Below, one piece after another: positions 15,316 to 30,538 of a stretch of DNA of 64,000 nucleotides. Source of the stretch: an uncultured Acidimicrobiales bacterium (GTDB lineage Bacteria; Actinomycetota; Acidimicrobiia; Acidimicrobiales; Aldehydirespiratoraceae); assembly GCA_958296055.1 (NCBI GenBank), contig CATQHS010000001.1, positions 351,917 to 415,916 of the forward strand. The letters are read 5' to 3'. The position numbers were made by a program, and so were the translations under genes. Under the pieces are notes generated by a model. The model was not told the DNA's origin, searched no databases, and worked only from the letters and a program-made list of their open reading frames with translations. Positions within the stretch are counted from its first letter, which is position 1; the number at the start of each line of letters is the position of its first letter.

Positions 15316-16590
15316 CTAGCCGGTGTCGGGGGGTTCGGGCACGAACTCGACCACCCCGACGAGATCCTCGGGCAGCCGGGCCATCGCCCCGTCGCCGGTG
15401 CGCATCACCCGGAACTCGCCGGGCCCGGCCCCGGGGCCTGTCTCGATGACGGCCAGCCGGTTGTCGGGCGACCACAGGACCCGGCGCAGGAAGGCGTCGA
15501 AGGGCAGCGACCAGGCCGCGTCCACCACCGGGGCTGGGCCGGCCAAGTCGTGCACGAGCAGCCTGGCACCGGAGTCTTGCCACTGCGGCCGGATCATCAT
15601 GGTTCCGTCGGGCGACAGCGCCGAGGGGGAGGCGCCCGGGCCGGCGAACAGCGACGACTCGGCCCATTCGGGCACCTCAATCCACTCGGGCTCGCCGGGC
15701 CGCCCCACCAGGAAGCGGCAGTCGAGGACCTCGCAGGTCTGGTAGGCGACCGCGCCGGTCGAGGCGGCCACCACCCGGCCGGGGGCGTACAGGGCGGCCG
15801 AAGAGGGGTCATCGACGGGGACCAAGACGATGTCGCCTGCGGCTTGGACCAGTATCCGGTCGTCCCAGACCGCCACCGGCCGGGCCGGTCCGGGCAGATC
15901 GACCGGGGCGCCCCCGTCGGCGGGCACGGCGGCCGGGGTCCCGCCGCTGCGGAAGCCCCAGAACACGGGCGGGTCGCCGGGCAGCCCCTGCCATCCGAAG
16001 GCCTGCTCGGCGAGAACTTCGGGCTCGGCGCCGGCGCCGACCAGGATCAGCCTGCCCTCGTACACGGCCGCCAGCCGATCGCCGGCCCGCAGCACGGCGC
16101 TCTCGGTTCCGAGCCCCCGGTCGACTGAGGGCAGCCCGAACCGGGCTATGGAGCCGGCGTCGAAGTCGAGCACCGCCAAGTGGCCCTGCCGGTCGATCCC
16201 CAGGAGGTCGTAGCCCGAGCCCTTCCCCACCTCCGCCCACGACGGCCTGACCGGGGCGCCGTCGTCCTCCGTTTCGGCACCGGGGCCGGTCGCGGCACCG
16301 GAGGCAGCATCTGAGTCGGTGTCGACCGCCGCAGCGCCGGTGTCGGGTACGGGTTCGCCCGGCACCAACCCGGCCGGCTCGGCCGGGGCCGGGCTCGCCT
16401 CCGGCCCGGCAGGCTCGGGGCTCGGGCCGGCTTCGGGGTCGGAGCTGCGGCCGGCCCACCAGGCCAGCACGGCCAGCACGGCGACCACCCCGGCCGCCCA
16501 GGCCAGCACCCACCGGTTCGAGGATGCCGGCGCCGGCTCGGCGTCCACGAAGACGCCCTCCAGTTCGACCTCGAACCCGTCGTAGCTCAC
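15316..16590 (-). CDS. Membrane-anchored beta-propeller-like protein
   Basis: 424 aa: a short cytoplasmic N terminus, one transmembrane helix at about residues 28-45 (LAWAAGVVAVLAVLAWWAG), a Pro/Glu/Ala-rich linker to about residue 130, then a region with recurrent strand motifs (HLAVLDFD, RLAAVYEGRLILVGAG, RILVQAAGDIVLVPVD, LLVHDLAGP, RLAVIETGPG). This spacing suggests a WD40/YVTN-like propeller facing outward. No catalytic motif is seen. It is in the same direction as the ligase gene, 43 bp upstream of it. Confidence 0.7.
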   Translation of the reverse strand: MSYDGFEVELEGVFVDAEPAPASSNRWVLAWAAGVVAVLAVLAWWAGRSSDPEAGPSPEPAGPEASPAPAEPAGLVPGEPVPDTGAAAVDTDSDAASGAATGPGAETEDDGAPVRPSWAEVGKGSGYDLLGIDRQGHLAVLDFDAGSIARFGLPSVDRGLGTESAVLRAGDRLAAVYEGRLILVGAGAEPEVLAEQAFGWQGLPGDPPVFWGFRSGGTPAAVPADGGAPVDLPGPARPVAVWDDRILVQAAGDIVLVPVDDPSSAALYAPGRVVAASTGAVAYQTCEVLDCRFLVGRPGEPEWIEVPEWAESSLFAGPGASPSALSPDGTMMIRPQWQDSGARLLVHDLAGPAPVVDAAWSLPFDAFLRRVLWSPDNRLAVIETGPGAGPGEFRVMRTGDGAMARLPEDLVGVVEFVPEPPDTG

Positions 16591-16735
16591 GTCTTGACGG
16601 TACCCGGCCCCGAACGCCCCATTCCCCGGCCTTCTCCACCTGAATGAGCGAAGTATCGTGAGCCCGTGGGCCTGGCCTTTTGGGAACGCGAGGTCTACTC
16701 AGAGGTTTGATGCAGTCGATCTCTTGAGCTTTCGT

Positions 16736-16824
16736 GTTGTCCCGGCCGGCGGGTCCTGTCACGGGGGCGGTCGTCGCCGCAAGCGGCGCCGACGCTAACC
16801 CCCGTGCCACCCCCCGGCCTGGCG
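16736..16824 (-). repeat. ~90-bp hairpin repeat, copy 1 (inverted relative to copies 2 and 3)
   Basis: This copy is about 97% identical, on the opposite strand, to 18671-18760. Its core can fold into one long imperfect hairpin closed by CACGGGGG/CCCCCGTG, with an inner CGCCGC-TT-GCGGCG stem. Together with copy 2 it brackets the DUF222-HNH gene as inverted repeats. The stretch 16591-16735 between the propeller gene start and this repeat holds no gene I can support. Confidence 0.85.
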
Positions 16825-16849
16825 TTCCGGCGTCCGGGACTCCAGTCCC

Positions 16850-17112
16850 GGTGGTTCGCTTTCGATCAGGTATCGAACAGGGCGGGCTGGGCGGGCTGCC
16901 CGTTTTCCACTGCCTGATCCGTCCGGTGGTTCGCTTTCGGTTCAGGTATCGAATAGGGCGGGCTGCGCGGCCTGCCCGTTTTCCACTGTCTGATCCGTCC
17001 GGTGGTTCGCTTTCGGTCAGGTGTCGAACAGGGCGGGCTGCGCGGCCTGCCTGTTTCCACTGCCTGATCCGTCCGGTGGTTCTCTTTCGGTCAGATATCG
17101 AATAGGGCGGCT
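16850..17112. repeat. ~75-bp tandem repeat, about 3.5 copies
   Basis: Units beginning GGTGGTTCGCTTTCG start at 16850, 16925, 17001 and 17075 (periods 75, 76, 74); the last is partial. Each holds a GGGCGGGCTG...CCTGCCCGTTTT segment that can form a terminator-like hairpin. The array lies just past the stop of the HNH gene and ends about 30 bp from it. Confidence 0.85.
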
Positions 17113-17143
17113 GCTGTCTGGCGGGGTGGGTCGGGGCCGCCGG

Positions 17144-18523
17144 TTAGGGGATGACTCGGCCCGGGGCGGCTCGGGGTGGGGCTGGCTCGGGTTCTGGTTG
17201 GCGACGAGCCGCGGTTTGGGCGTCGCAGGCGGGGGTCATCAGCATTTCGGGCGTCCCGGTCGTCCCGGTCGTGGGGGTTTGGCCGTTTGCGGGGTTGGGG
17301 GGACGCAGGGGGTCGGGGGGTTTTAGGGCGGGTTTGCCGTTTTGGTGGGTGACTTGCCAGTGGTGGTCGTGGATGTTGTGGTGGCAGCGCCAGCAGACGA
17401 GGACGAGGTTTTCGATGTCGGTGCGGCGGGATTGGGCGTAGGGGACGATGTGGTGGGCTTGGCAGCGGCTGGGTTCGGCGCCGCAGCCGATGCAGCCTCC
17501 GTCGCGGGCGACGAGGGCTCGCCATTGTTTGGTGGTGGCGGTGCGCACCCTGGCCCCGTGGTGCAACGGCTTGCCGTCGGCGAAGAGGAGGCCGGTGAGG
17601 TGGGCGTCGCAGGCGATGCGCTCCAGCACGGCGGGGGGCACGGGCCCGGTGCCGGGGATCTCGCAGCGCCCGGCCGGGTCCTCGCCGGTGAGCACACCGA
17701 TGTCGGCCACCACGATGACCTCGGCTTTGGGCCGCCCGCCCGAGCCGCCCCGGCCCTTGGACTCATCGGCGGTGCCTGAGATGAGCAAGTCCAAGGCGTC
17801 GGCTGAGAGTTGATCCCAAGAACGTCGGCCCTCGCCGCGGTCAGCGCCGTCTCCGGCGGCGGGGGCGTCGCCGGTGCGGGCTTTCTGGTCGTCCTCGCGG
17901 CGGAGTTCTTCGGCGGTCCCTTGCAGGCGGGAGCAGATGCGGGTGCCGGTCTCGGGGTCCAACAGGCCGTCGAGGCGGACCATGCCGTCTTGTTGCTTCC
18001 AGGTCCGCAGATACCGGCGGCGGCGCTTGTTCAACCACTCCTCGTGTCCATGATCGATCTGGTGGCGCTGGGTCCAAGCCCCGGCCTCGCGGGCGAACCG
18101 GTCCGGGGGCAATTGCTTGGCCATCGCCAACAGATCCGAGGCGGACTCCACCGCCTCAGGAGCGGTCCGCTGGGCCGCATCCGCCAGCCGCTCGGCGTTG
18201 GCCAAAGACACCTCCCCGGAGTCCACCGCCGAGCGCAGCCCCGACATCTCGTCGAGAACCTCCGCCGCGCCCAGGCTTCTGCGGGCCTGGAACTTCGACT
18301 TGCCGGCCTGATCGCGCAAAACCGACGCCCCGCCATCGCCGTGACCCTCCCGCTGAGCGATCAGGCGGGCCGAGTCGGTCTGCAACGCCGCCACCTTGGC
18401 CTCCCACGACCGGCTGGCCGCGACCAACTCCTTCAACCGGGCCACCGGCAGCTCCCCCGACCGGGCCGCCTCCAGCAGCCAAGCCAGGCTCTCTTCGGCG
18501 CACTCAACCTTCTCGGTGAACAT
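17144..18523 (-). CDS. DUF222 / HNH endonuclease protein (13E12 repeat family)
   Basis: 459 aa. The N-terminal DUF222 domain (about residues 1-330) contains ARSGELPVARLKELVAASR, the HGDGGASVLRDQAGKSKFQARR segment (quoted in two parts) and FAREAGAWTQRHQIDHGHEEW. A C-terminal HNH nuclease domain has CIGCGAEPSRCQAHHIVPYA and ENLVLVCWRCHHNIHDHHW. The family is multicopy in actinobacteria and often linked to mobile DNA; its biology is little known. It is bracketed by inverted copies of a 90-bp repeat, and a fragment of a second copy of the gene lies at 39.9 kb beside a third repeat copy. ATG 18523. Confidence 0.92.
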   Translation of the reverse strand: MFTEKVECAEESLAWLLEAARSGELPVARLKELVAASRSWEAKVAALQTDSARLIAQREGHGDGGASVLRDQAGKSKFQARRSLGAAEVLDEMSGLRSAVDSGEVSLANAERLADAAQRTAPEAVESASDLLAMAKQLPPDRFAREAGAWTQRHQIDHGHEEWLNKRRRRYLRTWKQQDGMVRLDGLLDPETGTRICSRLQGTAEELRREDDQKARTGDAPAAGDGADRGEGRRSWDQLSADALDLLISGTADESKGRGGSGGRPKAEVIVVADIGVLTGEDPAGRCEIPGTGPVPPAVLERIACDAHLTGLLFADGKPLHHGARVRTATTKQWRALVARDGGCIGCGAEPSRCQAHHIVPYAQSRRTDIENLVLVCWRCHHNIHDHHWQVTHQNGKPALKPPDPLRPPNPANGQTPTTGTTGTPEMLMTPACDAQTAARRQPEPEPAPPRAAPGRVIP

Positions 18524-18546
18524 ACGATCACTCTACCGCATGGGTA

Positions 18547-18604
18547 AGACAATCACACCCCAATAACTGAAATTGTCTAAAAATAATCAATATTATAAAG
18601 ACAA
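18547..18604. promoter_or_regulatory. Repeated AGACAAT / ATTGTCT half-sites upstream of the HNH gene
   Basis: AGACAAT (18547-18553), ATTGTCT (18572-18578) and AAGACAA (about 18598-18604) form inverted half-sites in a locally AT-rich stretch 25-80 bp upstream of the HNH start. This looks like a promoter with operator sites. The remainder of 18605-18814 holds only hairpin repeat copy 2 and the end of the neighbouring gene. Confidence 0.45.
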
Positions 18605-18670
18605 GGGTGGAGCCGCGTCGTATATCCAGGCCGGGGGGGCACGGAGATAACCGGTGGGACCGCGCAGTGA

Positions 18671-18760
18671 GCCAGGCCGGGGGGTGGCACGGGGGTCAGC
18701 GTCGGCGCCGCTTGCGGCGACGACCGCCCCCGTGACAGGACCCGCCGGCCGGGACAACGC
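18671..18760 (+). repeat. ~90-bp hairpin repeat, copy 2
   Basis: Same element as at 16736-16824 (opposite orientation) and 40009-40097 (same orientation). Here it lies between the HNH gene promoter and the 3' end of the solute-binding protein gene. Confidence 0.85.
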
Positions 18761-18814
18761 GAAGCCCCAAAAGGGAGCTAACGCAACCGTGACAGAACCA
18801 ACCGGGTCAACCGA

Positions 18815-20671
18815 TCAGCGGCGCCAGTCAGCGATGTTCCACAGGGCGCTGTCCCAGGCGTTGGCCCGGGCGCCCTGCAAGTCACTGGCGAAGGCCGAGA
18901 CCAGGCCCCGGTTCACCAGGGGAATCACGTAGTGGTTCTGCACGTAGATGTCATTGAGCCGCCTCACCAGCTCGTCGCGCTCGGAGCCGACCGGGGTGTG
19001 GGTGAGTTGAGCGAACAGCTCGTCGTACTCGGGGTCGCAGACCCGGGCGATGTTCTCCCCCGACCAGCCGTTGGACCGGGTGGGGATGCTGCGGCACAGC
19101 CCGAGCGACAGCGCCTGCTGCGGGTCCACCCTGGTCTCCTCGGTGAACATCAAGATGTCGCCGAAGAACCTCCGGTAGGACTCGCCCTCAGCGGGGTCGC
19201 CGCCGAAGAACACGCCGGCGTCGTGGTGCACCACCTCGGTGGCGATGCCTATCTCCTGCCACCAGTCTCGGATCAGGGCCTGGGTGGCCTGGCGGATGGA
19301 GTTGGTGGAGGTGAGGTAGGCGACCTGCAGAGGGGTGCCGCCGTGCTCGCGGACGCCGTCGCCGTCGGAGTCGACCACGCCAGCGGAGTCCAGCAGCTCC
19401 CGAGCGCCGTCGATGTCTTGGGCCAGGCACCCGTCGTTGGCGGTTGAGGCATAGTTGGCCGGGGCCACGACCAGGTTGCAGGCGGGCTCCCCGGCGAAGC
19501 CGTAGAGCTCGGCCAGGGCGGTTCGGTCGATCGCCATCGACATGGCCCGGCGGACGGGCTCGAAGGTCAGGAACGGGTGGGGGTTGGCGCCGTCCAGGTA
19601 CTCGGAGCGGTCCGGGCCCAGCGCCGGGTCGGGGTTGGTCTGGTTCAAGAAGAGGCGCTCGACCAGGCTGGCGAAGGCGTTGGCCACCCGGCCCCGCCCC
19701 GCCCCCTCCATCTCCCGCAGGAGGCCGGGATCGACCTGCAGGTTCCAGCCGTAGTCGGCCTCGCCCGTCTCCAGGACCGCCCGGGCCGCCCCCTCGGCGT
19801 CGCCGCCGCCCTCCAGCACCACCCGGTCGAAGTAGGAGGCCTCCCCCCGGTAAAAGGGGTTGCGCTCGTAGACGGCCCGCCGGTCGGGCTCGAAGGCGAC
19901 GATGCGGTAGGGGCCGGTACCCAGCGGGGCGTTGGTCTGATCCTCGCAGGCCCGGGCCGCGGCCCCGACGCAGCCGTCGAACTGGGCCCGGCTGATCACC
20001 GGCATGCTGGCCCCGACGAAGGCCACGTAGGGGTAGGGGGTGGGAGCGTCGAAGGTGACGGTCACGGTGCGGTCGTCGAGGGCCTCGACGGAGACGATGT
20101 TGATGGCCGCGCAGCTCTGGTCGGCCGCCGCGCAGTAGCTCCAGGTAAAGGCCACGTCGTCGGCGGTCACGGCGGCGCCGTCGGACCACTGAAGCCCCTC
20201 CCTGAGCCTCCAGGTGATGGAGGTGAGGTCTTCGGAGACGCCGCCGTTGCCCAGGGTGGGGATCTCGGCGGCCAGGCGGGGCACGAGGTTGCCGTCGGGG
20301 TCGTAGCCGGCCAGGGGCTCGAGGGTGACGGCGGCCGCGTCCTCGTCCTTGAAGGCGGTGGACAGGAACGGGGACGGCACCGACGGGGCCTGCCAGTAGC
20401 GAAGGGTCAGAACCTTCTCCTCGGCCGCCTCGCCGTCGGGCTCCGCCGCCGGTTCGGGCGTCGTGGTCGCCGGCTCGGGCGCCTCGGTCGTAGCCGGGGC
20501 CGGTTGCTCGACAGCAGTGGGGGCCGCGGGCTCGGCGGCCGCAGTGTCAGACGGCGCGGCCGTAGCCGCGGGCGCTTCCCCGCCGGAGTCGCCCGACCCG
20601 CCGCAGGCGGCGAGCACCAGCGCCGCGGCCACAGCAACCGAGACGAGGCCGAGTTTCGGGGATTCGTTCAC
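18815..20671 (-). CDS. ABC transporter substrate-binding lipoprotein, family 5 (peptide/nickel type)
   Basis: 618 aa from GTG 20671, which gives a lipoprotein signal (LVSVAVAAALVLAAC, lipid Cys about residue 22), then a Ser/Ala/Pro-rich linker (to about residue 95) and a full SBP_bac_5 domain. Motifs include WRLREGLQWSDGAAVTADDV and AMSMAIDRTALAELYGFAG. It captures oligopeptides or other small solutes outside the cell and delivers them to an ABC permease. No permease or ATPase genes are adjacent, so it works with components encoded elsewhere. Confidence 0.88.
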   Translation of the reverse strand: MNESPKLGLVSVAVAAALVLAACGGSGDSGGEAPAATAAPSDTAAAEPAAPTAVEQPAPATTEAPEPATTTPEPAAEPDGEAAEEKVLTLRYWQAPSVPSPFLSTAFKDEDAAAVTLEPLAGYDPDGNLVPRLAAEIPTLGNGGVSEDLTSITWRLREGLQWSDGAAVTADDVAFTWSYCAAADQSCAAINIVSVEALDDRTVTVTFDAPTPYPYVAFVGASMPVISRAQFDGCVGAAARACEDQTNAPLGTGPYRIVAFEPDRRAVYERNPFYRGEASYFDRVVLEGGGDAEGAARAVLETGEADYGWNLQVDPGLLREMEGAGRGRVANAFASLVERLFLNQTNPDPALGPDRSEYLDGANPHPFLTFEPVRRAMSMAIDRTALAELYGFAGEPACNLVVAPANYASTANDGCLAQDIDGARELLDSAGVVDSDGDGVREHGGTPLQVAYLTSTNSIRQATQALIRDWWQEIGIATEVVHHDAGVFFGGDPAEGESYRRFFGDILMFTEETRVDPQQALSLGLCRSIPTRSNGWSGENIARVCDPEYDELFAQLTHTPVGSERDELVRRLNDIYVQNHYVIPLVNRGLVSAFASDLQGARANAWDSALWNIADWRR

Positions 20672-20925
20672 GCTGGCGTCCCTTCTGTTCGGTCCGTTCG
20701 ATCCATGCGGCTCAGAGCCCCGGACAGACCTGATCCGGAACCCGAGCCTCGGACGCGACGCTACCCGGCGGCTCTGACACTGGGCAGCCGGTCTCACGCA
20801 TCCAATTGGGCCGTGTACCGCTTGAGTAGCTCGACATATCGTTGATCAATCCTTTCGCACGCTCCGGTATGTAGTTTCAGTGCCAGTTGGATCCGGTTGA
20901 GCGACCGAGGCGGTTGAACGTGGGC

Positions 20926-22505
<1,580 letters not shown>

Positions 22506-22509
<4 letters not shown>

Positions 22510-22918
22510 AGTTGGACTTCTCTCCCTTGAAAAATGCCGTATCTCAATTGCAGAAGAGCTTCAACTACCTCCACTCCGAAATGGCAGAAGATGAGGAACT
22601 TCGCGAACAATTCCGAGCAGCTACTATCCAAGCGTTTGAGTTTACTTATGGCTTAGCCGTCAAGATGATTCGCAGACAGCTTTCTGTAGGAGCATCTGAT
22701 TCTGCCGAAGTTGAGGCCATGAGTTTTCCAAATCTAGTACGCGAAGCTGCTAAAGCCAAATTAATCCATGACCCGGTGGCATACATGGATTACAGAGAGA
22801 TGCGGAACAGAACTTCTCACACTTACGATGACGAACAGGCCGAAATGACCGTAGCAATTGTTGGAGAATTTCTGGAAGATATGAGATTACTCATAATAGA
22901 ACTAGCAAAACGTAACTC

Positions 22919-22922
<4 letters not shown>
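22506..22922 (+). CDS. HI0074-type nucleotidyltransferase substrate-binding (HEPN) protein
   Basis: 138 aa, all-helical HEPN-fold protein of the HI0074 family, normally the partner of a small MNT nucleotidyltransferase. The HEPN motif is visible as [12 protein letters not shown] (R-x4-H), which in toxic members is an RNase active site. Start and stop overlap its neighbours (ATGA with hsdM, ATGA with hsdS), so it is translated as part of the hsd operon. Its base composition is strikingly AT-richer than hsdM, suggesting a different origin. In MNT/HEPN pairs the nucleotidyltransferase neutralises the HEPN protein. Confidence 0.85.
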
Positions 22923-24520
<1,598 letters not shown>

Positions 24521-24583
24521 CGACTGCGGGTAATCTACACCTGGATTGCAATGAAATTTAAGTTATGTCCAAGCAGTTTTAGA

Positions 24584-25465
24584 TTACAGCCAATTTGCCG
24601 TGCCTGAGCCCACACCTACCATATTTTCAACTACGCAGTTATCGGAGAATACAACTATTTCATCCCCGAGACGCTGACGGCCCGCGGTGTGCGCAATTCC
24701 GAACCTAGCCGCCCGGAGATCGGGGTACAGCTCATCGGTAACCCTATCATCAGCGTCGTAGGTGATCATCCACGTCCCGCCTCGACTGCGAAGCAAACAC
24801 GCCAGAGTTACATGATCAGACCAGGATAGATTATTTAGGTAAAGATCTGCACTTTTTTGAAGATACGGAGGATCAGAATAAATAAACGACTGACTCCAGT
24901 CATTATCCATATCTTTCAGCAGAGTCAGCGCGTCTTGTTGTTTGACGCTGATCCGATCCTTATACCGCGCGATAAATTCAATTCGCGCCCGAAGTCCAGG
25001 TTTGTTGAATCGGGCATCAATCGCCCACTTACCGGCCTGGTCAAGCCCGCCGATTGGCCTAGCTCCAAGAATACCAGAGTGGTTCGTACGATTCATAAAA
25101 AAGGTGGCAAAACCAAGTTCTAAACCAGACGATTTTTGATCCTCAAAGATTGCTTTCTGGATATGCCACGTGTCTATATCAATTGGTGTTCGCTCCATCA
25201 TTTCCACAAATTCGGCTGTATCATATAAGATCGCCCTCCAAAAAGCGCTAACCCCTCGATGAAAATCGTTCAGAACTACACATTCGACATATTCTTCTAC
25301 CACCAGTCGAAGTGCCACTCCCGCTCCACCCGCGAACGGCTCAACATACACTTGCGGCCGGGGCAGGCAATTATCGATCAGTCCACCCACAAATGACCCA
25401 AGTGATCCCTTTCCGCCCGGGTAACGTAGCGGACTTAAGAATCGTTGAAAATTATATACAGCCAT
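24584..25465 (-). CDS. D12-class (Dam-type) DNA adenine methyltransferase
   Basis: 293 aa from ATG 25465. Motifs: FLSPLRYPGGKGSL at the N terminus, EPFAGGAGVALRL (SAM binding) and YSDPPYLQKS (DPPY catalytic). It methylates adenine N6, commonly at GATC-like sites; the target here is unknown. Its start overlaps the end of the ParB-like gene by 14 bp, so the two form an operon. It is AT-rich and convergent with hsdS. Confidence 0.88.
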   Translation of the reverse strand: MAVYNFQRFLSPLRYPGGKGSLGSFVGGLIDNCLPRPQVYVEPFAGGAGVALRLVVEEYVECVVLNDFHRGVSAFWRAILYDTAEFVEMMERTPIDIDTWHIQKAIFEDQKSSGLELGFATFFMNRTNHSGILGARPIGGLDQAGKWAIDARFNKPGLRARIEFIARYKDRISVKQQDALTLLKDMDNDWSQSFIYSDPPYLQKSADLYLNNLSWSDHVTLACLLRSRGGTWMITYDADDRVTDELYPDLRAARFGIAHTAGRQRLGDEIVVFSDNCVVENMVGVGSGTANWL

Positions 25466-26714
25466 TAAGAGCAGCCAGGAAAGGATGATAGTTCCTTGCA
25501 TAGGCTCGTAGATCAGTCGGAGAGGGGTGAACGTATTGACTGTGAACATACCCATGAAGCGTGCTAGGTGTTAAGAGACTATCTTGACCGCTCAAACTCT
25601 TTCTTATATATACATACTTGTCATCTTTCCTACTTGGGTCTATTTCATCCAAACAACGCCTCACACCCCTCTGAAGTTGGATATGCTCCCAACCTTTTTT
25701 CTGATAAAATTGGTCAACAGATAATTCGATTATACACCGAAGTAATACGGATGAAGCATGTGGAAACTTTTCAATATCAAGCCGCTGTAGTTCCTTAACA
25801 ATAGCAGATACTTTTTCACCTAAGTTATTCAACTCAAGTCCATCAAACAAGAAAGCTTGATTAGTAGCTTTTTTCTTTCTCTTGTTGGATCTCTTTTGCG
25901 GTTCGGTCGGTTGCATTGACGGGGAGACGTTCTCATCAAATAAGCGGTCTCTAACATCTTCTATATATTGTTTCCTTTGTTCCTTAGATTTTATATCAGA
26001 AACTGAGATTTTTCTAACTAAGTCAGACACAACACATCGAATTAATGGCAGATAATTTCGTTCGATAATCTCTTTTTTCAGATTAATACCTAATATGGAT
26101 CTGACATCTGGGTCGCTCACCAATCGACCTAAGGTGGTCGACTTCTCAATACTGACTACCTTGAGATCTTCCAGAAGTTCTGTATCGTCGGAATACGATG
26201 ACCGAAGCACATCAATAACCTTCATAGCTTTGTCAGTATGGGTGCCACTACGGGGACTGAAACGCTGTTTTGCCGAAGTAGACCACGGGACTACTCCAGC
26301 ACCTTCACGTTCACCGGTGTGCCGCAACTCCAGCCAGTGACGTGCTTCTTCTCTTGAACTGACTACAGCACAAGGGACTTTATCTACGAAAGTAGCATGT
26401 TCAGCCTTGATCCAATTAAATCGCGACGAGGAAGAATGTCCTTCAGCTAGATCGGGCTGACGAAGTATCTTTAAAGCCGCTATACGACGATTCCCCTCCA
26501 GCACGATATATCTACCTTGCTCATGTGGCATGACTATCAGGAGTTCAGCCGGACTAAGCCCATACTCTGCTATGTCTTTAGCCAGATTATTTATCTTCTC
26601 TAGACCATCATCCAAAAGCGCTGCAATTGCATCATGTTGATCATAAGTCAGGGGATGCCGCGGGTTCTCACCGTCTAGCGAGAGGGCGTCAATATTCACT
26701 AGCAGAATGTCCAC
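25452..26714 (-). CDS. ParB-like nuclease/DNA-binding domain protein with unknown C-terminal domain
   Basis: 420 aa. The first ~115 residues match a ParB/Srx-like fold (IDALSLDGENPRHPLTYDQHD, AEYGLSPAELLIVM, YIVLEGNRRIAALKIL), the ENPRH and EGNRR boxes being diagnostic. The rest is helical with a lysine-rich linker (RSNKRKKKATNQ) and a C-terminal segment (TLHGYVHSQYVHPSPTDLRA) resembling HEPN-like ends of defence proteins. GTG 26714. It is coupled to the Dam-type methylase. Not a chromosome partition ParB: no helix-turn-helix arrangement is evident and there is no parA. A role in a methylation-linked defence or phage-derived module is possible. Confidence 0.72.
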   Translation of the reverse strand: MDILLVNIDALSLDGENPRHPLTYDQHDAIAALLDDGLEKINNLAKDIAEYGLSPAELLIVMPHEQGRYIVLEGNRRIAALKILRQPDLAEGHSSSSRFNWIKAEHATFVDKVPCAVVSSREEARHWLELRHTGEREGAGVVPWSTSAKQRFSPRSGTHTDKAMKVIDVLRSSYSDDTELLEDLKVVSIEKSTTLGRLVSDPDVRSILGINLKKEIIERNYLPLIRCVVSDLVRKISVSDIKSKEQRKQYIEDVRDRLFDENVSPSMQPTEPQKRSNKRKKKATNQAFLFDGLELNNLGEKVSAIVKELQRLDIEKFPHASSVLLRCIIELSVDQFYQKKGWEHIQLQRGVRRCLDEIDPSRKDDKYVYIRKSLSGQDSLLTPSTLHGYVHSQYVHPSPTDLRAYARNYHPFLAALNGCI

Positions 26715-26876
26715 CTAACTTAGTGTAGCATAGGTATCCTTGATTAGGTGGTGATGCTTGGTATCGCAGCACCAGCCGAGGCTCACGGTCCGTTCGTCTG
26801 ACTCAAATGGACCATGCCGAGGCTGTTTACGGAGCAAGCCCGCGGAACGCGGCCGGGCGTGTTGCACAATGAGCGC

Positions 26877-30044
<3,168 letters not shown>

Positions 30045-30154
30045 CGCGCCGAACCAAGCGGCTCTAAATTTTTTATAAGTTATATTTGAATCAATTTCAT
30101 TCCCTTCTAGAATTGAGCCGTGCGACGACGCCTCAGCCCCGGCACCAGCCAGCC

Positions 30155-30538
30155 ATGATCGACTTCGTCGTGTGGGGCAAGCCGAAATCGCAAGGCGCTA
30201 AGCACAAGAAGCCGTGGAAAGACAGCGTCCAGCGAGAGGCACCGGCCCAGATACCGCTCCTGGCCGGCCCGCACCGACTCAGGATCGACTACTTCTACGA
30301 CGGCACCACCGACCTCGACGTGGACAACATCATCAAGCCCATCCAGGACGCCTTGGAAGGTATCGTCTACGCCGATGACGAAACCGTGGTCGACGTGTGC
30401 TCCCGCAAGATCAACCTCCAACAACTCCCCCTCTTTGAAGTTGCTCCTCCCATCTTGGGGGCCGCGCTGACCAGGCCGCGGGGCGATTTCGTTTTCATCC
30501 GGATCGCCGACGCCCACACCCGACTGGAGTTCTCATGA
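30155..30538 (+). CDS. RusA-family Holliday junction resolvase-like protein
   Basis: 127 aa from ATG 30155. Family signature: an N-terminal VVWGKPKSQG strand, then DVDNIIKPIQDALEGIVYADDETV, which carries the paired Asp residues of RusA. RusA enzymes cleave four-way junctions, and many family members are phage-borne. An AT-rich stretch at 30062-30110 just upstream may hold its promoter. Its end overlaps the next gene (ATGA), implying a two-gene unit. Confidence 0.85.
   Translation: MIDFVVWGKPKSQGAKHKKPWKDSVQREAPAQIPLLAGPHRLRIDYFYDGTTDLDVDNIIKPIQDALEGIVYADDETVVDVCSRKINLQQLPLFEVAPPILGAALTRPRGDFVFIRIADAHTRLEFS

Noticed and set aside
16850..17112. 75-bp repeat array as CRISPR
   Set aside because: Units are contiguous with no unique spacers, only 3.5 copies, and there are no cas genes.
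25452..26714. ParB-like gene as a chromosome or plasmid partition protein
   Set aside because: No parA or parS-like sites are nearby, and the long C-terminal part is unlike partition ParB.
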